34,266 bases of DNA from Candidatus Geothermarchaeota archaeon (GTDB lineage: Archaea > Thermoproteota > Nitrososphaeria > Geothermarchaeales > JDFR-13): contig WAMZ01000157.1 of the NCBI GenBank assembly GCA_015522055.1, positions 1-34,266 of the forward strand, read 5' to 3'. Numbering within the stretch: position 1 is the first letter of the stretch; each line of letters opens with the position of its first letter. Under the pieces are notes generated by a model. That model was not told where the DNA came from. It did no database searches and saw only the letters and a program-made list of their open reading frames with translations. Shown piece by piece: positions 28,169-34,266 of this stretch. A program made the translations under genes and the position numbers.

Positions 28169-29503
28169 ATGAAGGTTGAGAGCTGGATATTTCAACCGGA
28201 GTATGAGTGTATGAAGCGGGATAAGCTGATGGAGCTCCAGGAGGAGAGGCTTAGGAAGCTCGTTGAGTACTGCTATAGAAACTCTCCATTCTATAGGAAG
28301 AGGTTTAAGGAGGCTGGTATAACGCCGGATGACATCAAGAGTTTGGATGACCTCAGTAAGATTCCATTTACCACCAAGGATGATATGAGGGATGCCTATC
28401 CCTATGGGATGTTGGCGACGGGTATCGATAAGGTGTTGGAGATCCATGCGAGTTCAGGGACTACTGGGAAGCCTACGACGACGTTTTATTCGCAGCATGA
28501 TCTAGATGTATGGAGTGAGGTGATGGCGAGGATATATGCGGCGGCAGGTACTAGGGAAGGTGATATTATACATAATGCATACGGATATGGCCTATTTACT
28601 GGTGGCCTGGGATTCCACTATGGAGCCCTGAAGATAGGGGCGGCCGTCGTCCCGGTCTCGTCGGGTGGGACTGAGAGGCAGTTAACCTTGGCTAAGGAGC
28701 TGGGTACAACGGTCCTATGTTGTACACCTACATATGCCATGTACCTTGCTGAGTATGCCAGGACTAAATTGGGGTGGGACCCTGCCAAGGAACTCAAGTG
28801 GAAGAGTGGTATATTTGGTGCCGAGCCTTGGAGCGAGAAGCTTAGGCAGAAGATCGAGGAGCAACTTGGGCTCGAGGCATTCGACATATATGGCTTGTCG
28901 GAGATAATCGGCCCAGGTGTCTCTGTTGAGTGTGGCGAGCATAATGGCCTCCATATATTCGAGGATCATTTCCTAGTTGAGGTTGTGGATCCTGCTACTG
29001 GTGAGCCTGTCGAGGAGGGTGAGACTGGTGAGCTTGTGCTTACGACATTGACTAAGGAGGCTATGCCTCTACTTAGATATAGGACAGGCGACCTTACAAC
29101 TTGGACTACCGAGGAGTGTAGCTGTGGTAGGACCATCGGTAGGATGGGTAGGATCCTCGGTAGGGCTGATGATATGGTTAAGGTTAGGGGTGTCAAGTTC
29201 TGGCCGAAGGCTTTGGAGGAGGCAATCCTAAGTGTTGATGGTGCATCTGGCAATTTCATCGCCAAGATAGAGAGGCCGAAGATTATGGATGTCTTGACTA
29301 TCGAGATCGAGCCTGATCCAGAGGTCTATGAGATGGTGGGGGGCGACCTCAGTAAGCTTGAGCCGCTGAAGAAGAAGATTATCGATAAGGTTAGGAACGC
29401 CATTGGAGTGACTCCGAATGTGGTTCTAAAGCCCGTTGGTAGTGTCCAGAGATTCACTGGTAAGGCTAAGAGGGTAGTCGATCTTAGGAAGCTTGGTGAC
29501 TAA
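28169..29503 (+). CDS. Phenylacetate/benzoate-CoA ligase-like AMP-forming enzyme (PaaK family)
   Basis: 444 aa; EIHASSGTTGKPTTTFYS, DIYGLSEIIGPGVSVEC, LLRYRTGDLTTWTTEECSCGRTIGRMGRILGRADDMVKVRGVKFWP. Confidence 0.92.
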   Translation: MKVESWIFQPEYECMKRDKLMELQEERLRKLVEYCYRNSPFYRKRFKEAGITPDDIKSLDDLSKIPFTTKDDMRDAYPYGMLATGIDKVLEIHASSGTTGKPTTTFYSQHDLDVWSEVMARIYAAAGTREGDIIHNAYGYGLFTGGLGFHYGALKIGAAVVPVSSGGTERQLTLAKELGTTVLCCTPTYAMYLAEYARTKLGWDPAKELKWKSGIFGAEPWSEKLRQKIEEQLGLEAFDIYGLSEIIGPGVSVECGEHNGLHIFEDHFLVEVVDPATGEPVEEGETGELVLTTLTKEAMPLLRYRTGDLTTWTTEECSCGRTIGRMGRILGRADDMVKVRGVKFWPKALEEAILSVDGASGNFIAKIERPKIMDVLTIEIEPDPEVYEMVGGDLSKLEPLKKKIIDKVRNAIGVTPNVVLKPVGSVQRFTGKAKRVVDLRKLGD

Positions 29504-29513
29504 TCGAGTTTAT

Positions 29514-29531
29514 AACTTTTTTATTTTTTAG
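29514..29531 (+). terminator. Possible oligo-T archaeal terminator between ligase and livG
   Basis: aactttttta ttttttag T-rich tract just after the ligase stop (29503); no hairpin required in archaea. Not distinguishable from a promoter-proximal AT tract by eye. Confidence 0.3.
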
Positions 29532-29542
29532 GTGTATAATCG

Positions 29543-30217
29543 ATGCTGAGGGTGGAGAAGCTTACGAAGAAGTTCGGGGAGCTAGTTGCATTGAATAATG
29601 TTGATCTAGAGGTTAGGGAGGGTGAGTGTAGGGGGATAATCGGGCCCAATGGAGCCGGTAAGACTACCTTATTTAATGTTATATCTGGCTTTATGAAGCC
29701 TACATCTGGCCGGGTCTTCTTCAATGGTATGGATGTGACTGGTTTCAAGCCTTATAGGCTTGTCTCTATGGGGATGGTTAGGACTTTCCAGATCGTTAGG
29801 GTGTTTAAGAACCTAACTGTATATCAGAATTTTCAGGTGGTGCTTGACGATCCTGATGAGCTTGTTAAAGAGATGGGGCTGTGGGAGAAGAGGGATTATA
29901 AGGCTATAGACCTCCCGTTTGGGGAGTTGAGGAGGCTAAGTATAGGGCTGGCCCTTGCTATGAATCCTAGGCTGCTTCTGTTGGATGAGCCTTTCTCTGG
30001 CCTCAGCCCCAAGGAGTCTATGGAGCTAGTCAATGTTATAAAGGGGTTGCATGAGAGGGGGGTTACACTCGTTGTTATCGAGCATAAGCTTAAGGAGCTC
30101 TTTACGTTGGCTGATAAGGTTACGGTCTTGAGTAGTGGTAGGGTTATATTTGAGGGGACCCCTGAGGAGGTTGTGAATGACTCTAGGGTCATTGAAGCTT
30201 ATTTGGGTACTGGTTGA
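29543..30217 (+). CDS. Branched-chain amino acid-type ABC transporter ATPase (LivG-like)
   Basis: 224 aa; GPNGAGKTTLFNVISGFMKPTSG, LPFGELRRLSIGLALAM, LLLLDEPFSGLSPKES, EHKLKELFTLADKVTVL. Confidence 0.92.
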   Translation: MLRVEKLTKKFGELVALNNVDLEVREGECRGIIGPNGAGKTTLFNVISGFMKPTSGRVFFNGMDVTGFKPYRLVSMGMVRTFQIVRVFKNLTVYQNFQVVLDDPDELVKEMGLWEKRDYKAIDLPFGELRRLSIGLALAMNPRLLLLDEPFSGLSPKESMELVNVIKGLHERGVTLVVIEHKLKELFTLADKVTVLSSGRVIFEGTPEEVVNDSRVIEAYLGTG

Positions 30218-30238
30218 ATCCGTTTTTGGGGATGGCTA

Positions 30239-30931
30239 ATGAGGGTATTGGATATTGAGGATTTGAAGGCTTATTATGGGAAGGCAATCGTGCTTAGAGG
30301 GATAGATATCTTTATTGATGAGGGTGAGACGGTCGCGATTCTAGGGCCGAATGGGGCTGGTAAAACCACCTTGCTCAAGAGTATATTGGGCCTCGTCTAT
30401 ACAGAGGGCTCTATCTCCTTCTTCGGCCGTGATATAACTAGGCTGAAGACGAGTGAGAGGATTAAGATGGGTATAGCTATATGCCCTGAGGGGAGGCATC
30501 TATTCCCAAATATGACTGTTGAGGACAACCTTATACTAGGCTCTAGGGGTAATGATTATAGGGATAAGTTGGAGTTTGTCTATAGCCTCTTCCCAGAGAT
30601 AGAGCGTAGGCGTAGGAATCTATGTAAGAATTTGAGTGGCGGGGAGCAGCAGATGGTCGCGATTGGGAGGGCGTTGATGGCTGAGCCTAGGCTTCTGTTG
30701 ATGGATGAGCCCTCGATGGGCTTGGCCCCGATTGTTATTAATAGGATTAGGGATGCACTTCTTAGGATTAGGGAGGAGACGAATCTAAATATTTTGATGG
30801 TTGAGCAGAATATCAAGCTCGCATTCGAGGTATCGGATAGGATATATGTGCTTGTTAAGGGAGATATAGTTGGTGAGGGTACTACCGAGTCATTGAGGGG
30901 GTTGGAGAAGCAGTATTTCGAGCAGATATAA
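30239..30931 (+). CDS. Branched-chain amino acid-type ABC transporter ATPase (LivF-like)
   Basis: 230 aa; GPNGAGKTTLLKSILGL, CPEGRHLFPNMTVEDNL, LSGGEQQMVAIGRALMAEPRLLLMDEPSMGLAPI, MVEQNIKLAFEVSDRIYVL. Confidence 0.93.
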   Translation: MRVLDIEDLKAYYGKAIVLRGIDIFIDEGETVAILGPNGAGKTTLLKSILGLVYTEGSISFFGRDITRLKTSERIKMGIAICPEGRHLFPNMTVEDNLILGSRGNDYRDKLEFVYSLFPEIERRRRNLCKNLSGGEQQMVAIGRALMAEPRLLLMDEPSMGLAPIVINRIRDALLRIREETNLNILMVEQNIKLAFEVSDRIYVLVKGDIVGEGTTESLRGLEKQYFEQI

Positions 30932-30938
30932 ATAAATT

Positions 30939-31955
30939 TTAGGGAGCCGTATATAGTTTCCTCAGCCTCTCATATATTCCGTGGGGCATTGTTATAGCTA
31001 TAACGATTAATAGGATATATAGTATTATGTCGTCGTTGAGTGGGAAGGCTGGCGGTATGTAGGGGACCAAATATACTTTCAGTACCCAGTATTTTAGGAG
31101 GTATATTAGGAAGCCGCCTATCACTGGCCCTACTATACTTCCAAGCCCACCTATAACCACGGCTAGTATTATGAGTAGCATGAGGGGTACGTCGAATAGG
31201 TCGGGTGAGACCGTGATTCTATAGTGGACTAGTAGTGCTCCCGATAGGCCTGCGAAGAAGGAGCTGACACCCATCGCGAAGACCTTATATAGATATATAT
31301 TTATTCCTAGTGCCTCAGCCAGTGTATTGTCCTCCCTGATAGCTATTAGTGTCAGGCCAAGCTTGCTGTTCTTTATCCCATATAGGATTGCGAAGCATAT
31401 GATCATGAATGCTAGGCTCACTATATATTTTCCGAATGTATCCTGTGCTATTGCTTTCCCTAGGCCTACGGAGAATCCCTCCTCACCGCCGAATAGGTCC
31501 TTGAATACATAGGTTGCCTTGATGAATAATAGGGGTAGTATAGCTGTAACTAGGGCGAAGTACCACCCCTTTAGTCTAAGGGTTATCAATCCAATCGCTA
31601 CACCGAATATTGCTGCTACTACTCCTCCTAGGAAGATTGTGAGTGGTATCGGTAGCTCGGGTATATTGGCTAATGGCGATAATATTGTGCCCTCGAATCT
31701 ACTCGGTACATGTAGTAGTGCTGTGACGTATCCGCCTATTCCTATGAATATTGTGTGGCCCAGGTTTACCTCCCCGACGAGGCCTGTTAGGAAGTCCCAG
31801 CTTATTGAGAAGACTATGAATATAAATGTGAGCCCCAGGATATATAGTAGTGTTTCTGGGAGGAATATGGGTATTACGGCCATTACCATTAGGAAGCCTA
31901 TTAGGTATGATAGGTCGCTGCTCTGCATCCTCCAAAACCTCTCTATCCTCTTCAT
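30939..31955 (-). CDS. Branched-chain amino acid-type ABC transporter permease (LivM-like)
   Basis: ORF called to 32033; likely start is ATG 31955-31953, overlapping the LivH stop (ATGA). Multiple TM helices; GHTIFIGIGGYVTALL, REDNTLAEALGINIYLYKVFAMGVSSFFAGLSGALL. Confidence 0.9.
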   Translation of the reverse strand: MKRIERFWRMQSSDLSYLIGFLMVMAVIPIFLPETLLYILGLTFIFIVFSISWDFLTGLVGEVNLGHTIFIGIGGYVTALLHVPSRFEGTILSPLANIPELPIPLTIFLGGVVAAIFGVAIGLITLRLKGWYFALVTAILPLLFIKATYVFKDLFGGEEGFSVGLGKAIAQDTFGKYIVSLAFMIICFAILYGIKNSKLGLTLIAIREDNTLAEALGINIYLYKVFAMGVSSFFAGLSGALLVHYRITVSPDLFDVPLMLLIILAVVIGGLGSIVGPVIGGFLIYLLKYWVLKVYLVPYIPPAFPLNDDIILYILLIVIAITMPHGIYERLRKLYTAP

Positions 31956-32818
31956 TCTTCCACCCCGTAGAGGCCTGTGGGCTTTATTATTAGTATTACT
32001 ATGATTATGGCTAATGCTATGAACTCTGACCACCTAGCTCCTAGTAGAGTAGTGGTGCCTATGTATATGAATCCAATTATGAATGATGATATTATGCTTC
32101 CCTTTACGCTCCCCAAGCCTCCGAGTATGACTATAGCGAATGCGAGTATTAGTGAGTTGAGGATCTGGAAGGGGTTTGCGGCATACATTTGTGAGTAGAG
32201 TGTCCCACTCAATGCCGCTAAGATAGCGGATATAAATATGGTTACCGCGAATATCTTGTTAACATCTATCCCTATTAGGATCGCCCCCTCGGCGTCCTGA
32301 CTCGCCGCATTTATCTCCTTACCCAGCCTAGTACGCTCTATGAATAGCCATAATGCACCGATGGTTGCGATTGAGATGAGTAGTATCACTAGCCTAAGGA
32401 TAGGTATCGTTACACCAGCTATGCTTAGGGTCCCGCTTATCATCCTCGGATATGATAAGCCAAACTCTCCATAGGTTAGTAGTATCACCTGCTCTATTAT
32501 GAGTGCCAGGGCTAGGGTGACTATTATTGTCATGACCTCATTCTTGATGACTGGATATATAATTATGTAGTATGCAATGAGCGAGAATAGACCTACGGCT
32601 AAAATACTTAATATAGTTGATGTTATTGGGTCGAGGTTCAGCTGCTGCATTATAAATATGCCTATGTAGGCGCCCATCATGAAGAATGCTCCGTGAGAGA
32701 AGTTTAGGATCCTTGATACACCGAATATCAGGGTGAACCCAGATGATATGAGGGCTAGGACGCCTCCGAAGGTCGCACCATATAATAATATAGTTAATAT
32801 GGTGTTTACATCGACCAT
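31952..32818 (-). CDS. Branched-chain amino acid-type ABC transporter permease (LivH-like)
   Basis: 288 aa; GVLALISSGFTLIFGVSRILNFSHGAFFMMGAYIG, LAFAIVILGGLGSVKGSIISSFIIGF. Confidence 0.92.
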   Translation of the reverse strand: MVDVNTILTILLYGATFGGVLALISSGFTLIFGVSRILNFSHGAFFMMGAYIGIFIMQQLNLDPITSTILSILAVGLFSLIAYYIIIYPVIKNEVMTIIVTLALALIIEQVILLTYGEFGLSYPRMISGTLSIAGVTIPILRLVILLISIATIGALWLFIERTRLGKEINAASQDAEGAILIGIDVNKIFAVTIFISAILAALSGTLYSQMYAANPFQILNSLILAFAIVILGGLGSVKGSIISSFIIGFIYIGTTTLLGARWSEFIALAIIIVILIIKPTGLYGVEE

Positions 32819-32920
32819 CTATATCCCCAACACTATCTTGATTCGGCTTTCCAGAATAAATTATCCATAATATATCGATATAATGTATAATAAAAAGTTG
32901 GTTGTGACGAGCTTATATGC

Positions 32921-34246
32921 TTAGAACCATGGAGGCTCGATCATCTCTGCATTCTTAATCTTTCCTCTTATTACGTATTGCTTACCGCCTTGCCACTGGG
33001 AGATCCAGTTCCTGACGTAGTTGTCTCCCCATACTAGGTCGTGGTCGAATTTATTCTCGTCACCCGGTGGGTAGAATGCAATCGTCCTCGTTAGATTGAT
33101 CGGGTTATCTGGATTGAATTTCTCTAGATATTGTACAACTACATCTGGGTTGAATGGGTCTTCCACACCATCGTCATGCGCCATCTCAACAACCTTCTTG
33201 AATAGGTATACGGCGTCGTATGCACCATATCCCTGGTGGGCCTCTGGTGGATGGCCATAGGCCTCCTCATAATTCTGTATGAACTTCCTGCACATATCTG
33301 TTGGTGGTGCTGTATTTACTACGCCGCCGTCAGCTAGGAATATGTAGCCCTCGGCAGCCCCTTCGGTAGCCTCATAGAACCCTAGGTCTAGGGCAGCGAG
33401 GTCATGGCCGGCTAGTAGTATCGGTAGCTTTAGGTTGGCCCACTGCTTAACCATAACGTCTCCGGTACCAGCTATCGCCAATATGGGTACGACGACTTGG
33501 ACACCCATGTCGTGAGCCTCGACTAGGAGGGGTTCATACTCGGTATATCCCCTGCCTACCTTGGCATCCTTGGCTATGGTTATGCCCCTCTTATCTAGCT
33601 CCGGCTGTAAGAAACTCATTACTGCATCTGTCCATATATGCTCATCCCTAATTATGTATATCTTACTAACGTCATATCCCTTCTCCTCAAGCATGTCGAG
33701 CATGTCGGCTAGGTCCCACGCGAATGTCGCACCATTATTCTGTGTGATCCTGAACCAATACTTATACTTGTCGTACTCGTCATGTACCTTGGCTGGGTGT
33801 GCTGGTGACGATGCATCGGCTAGGAAGGGCATCTTCAACTCGGCCATGGGCTCCATCATCGCTAGCATAATACCGCTGGAGAATCCTCCTGTCATGAAGT
33901 CGGCTTTCTCAACGGTTACCAGTCTCCTGAACTCGGATGTAGCTACATCGGGGTTCAGCTTAGTGTCACCGACTACCAGCCTCACGGGCATGTCTAGTAT
34001 TCCACCGGCCTGGTTTATCTCTCTTATGGCTAGCTCTGCGGCGTTTCTCTGTACACTACCCTGCTTAGTTGCCATTGGGGCTATTACCCCGATTACCACC
34101 TCCGTCTTCTTAGGAGCTGTTACGGCTGGTCTACTAGTCATACCAGCATAGTAGCCTACCCCGGCGCCTACTACGAATGCGACCCCCGCCGTGACTGCAA
34201 GCTTTAGGAAATCCCTTCTTCCAACCTGTCCACCTTCCTCAGACAT
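32921..34246 (-). CDS. Liv-type ABC transporter substrate-binding protein with Tat-like signal
   Basis: 441 aa; N-terminal GRRDFLKLAVTAGVAFVVGAGVGYYAG twin-arginine signal, type I periplasmic binding fold (IGVIAPMATKQGSVQRNAAELAIREINQAGGI). Confidence 0.9.
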   Translation of the reverse strand: MSEEGGQVGRRDFLKLAVTAGVAFVVGAGVGYYAGMTSRPAVTAPKKTEVVIGVIAPMATKQGSVQRNAAELAIREINQAGGILDMPVRLVVGDTKLNPDVATSEFRRLVTVEKADFMTGGFSSGIMLAMMEPMAELKMPFLADASSPAHPAKVHDEYDKYKYWFRITQNNGATFAWDLADMLDMLEEKGYDVSKIYIIRDEHIWTDAVMSFLQPELDKRGITIAKDAKVGRGYTEYEPLLVEAHDMGVQVVVPILAIAGTGDVMVKQWANLKLPILLAGHDLAALDLGFYEATEGAAEGYIFLADGGVVNTAPPTDMCRKFIQNYEEAYGHPPEAHQGYGAYDAVYLFKKVVEMAHDDGVEDPFNPDVVVQYLEKFNPDNPINLTRTIAFYPPGDENKFDHDLVWGDNYVRNWISQWQGGKQYVIRGKIKNAEMIEPPWF

Positions 34247-34266
34247 ATATAATCACAATATAAAAT

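Noticed and set aside
33561-34151. 196-aa ORF antisense to the Liv-type binding protein
   Set aside because: Mirror ORF of a well supported gene, composition typical of antisense frames.

Overview
Archaeal (probably thermophilic Thermoproteota-like; inferred from AGG/ATA-rich codon usage and gene families) chromosomal window. The left half is mostly housekeeping: an S9 prolyl-oligopeptidase, a carbohydrate-type ABC importer, a purple-acid-phosphatase-like protein, a nucleoside phosphorylase, SufCBD with an upstream TusA-like ORF, a CBS protein, aconitase, and several small enzymes. The right part (about 19.8-34.2 kb) looks like an anaerobic aromatic-acid degradation locus. It encodes a four-subunit ATP-dependent benzoyl-CoA-reductase-like enzyme (two D-component-like subunits and two distinct ASKHA ATPases), a phenylacetate/benzoate-CoA-ligase-like AMP-forming enzyme, a complete Liv-type ABC importer with a Tat-signal binding protein, and an oppositely transcribed triad of IpdA-like, IpdB-like and crotonase genes. 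That triad resembles the cholesterol-ring-cleaving EchA20/IpdAB module. The pairing of a dearomatising reductase with an IpdAB-like ring-cleavage module is the most interesting signal. No tRNA, rRNA, CRISPR array or transposon was recognised. All homology calls are from reading motifs and recalled family sequences; no searches were run.
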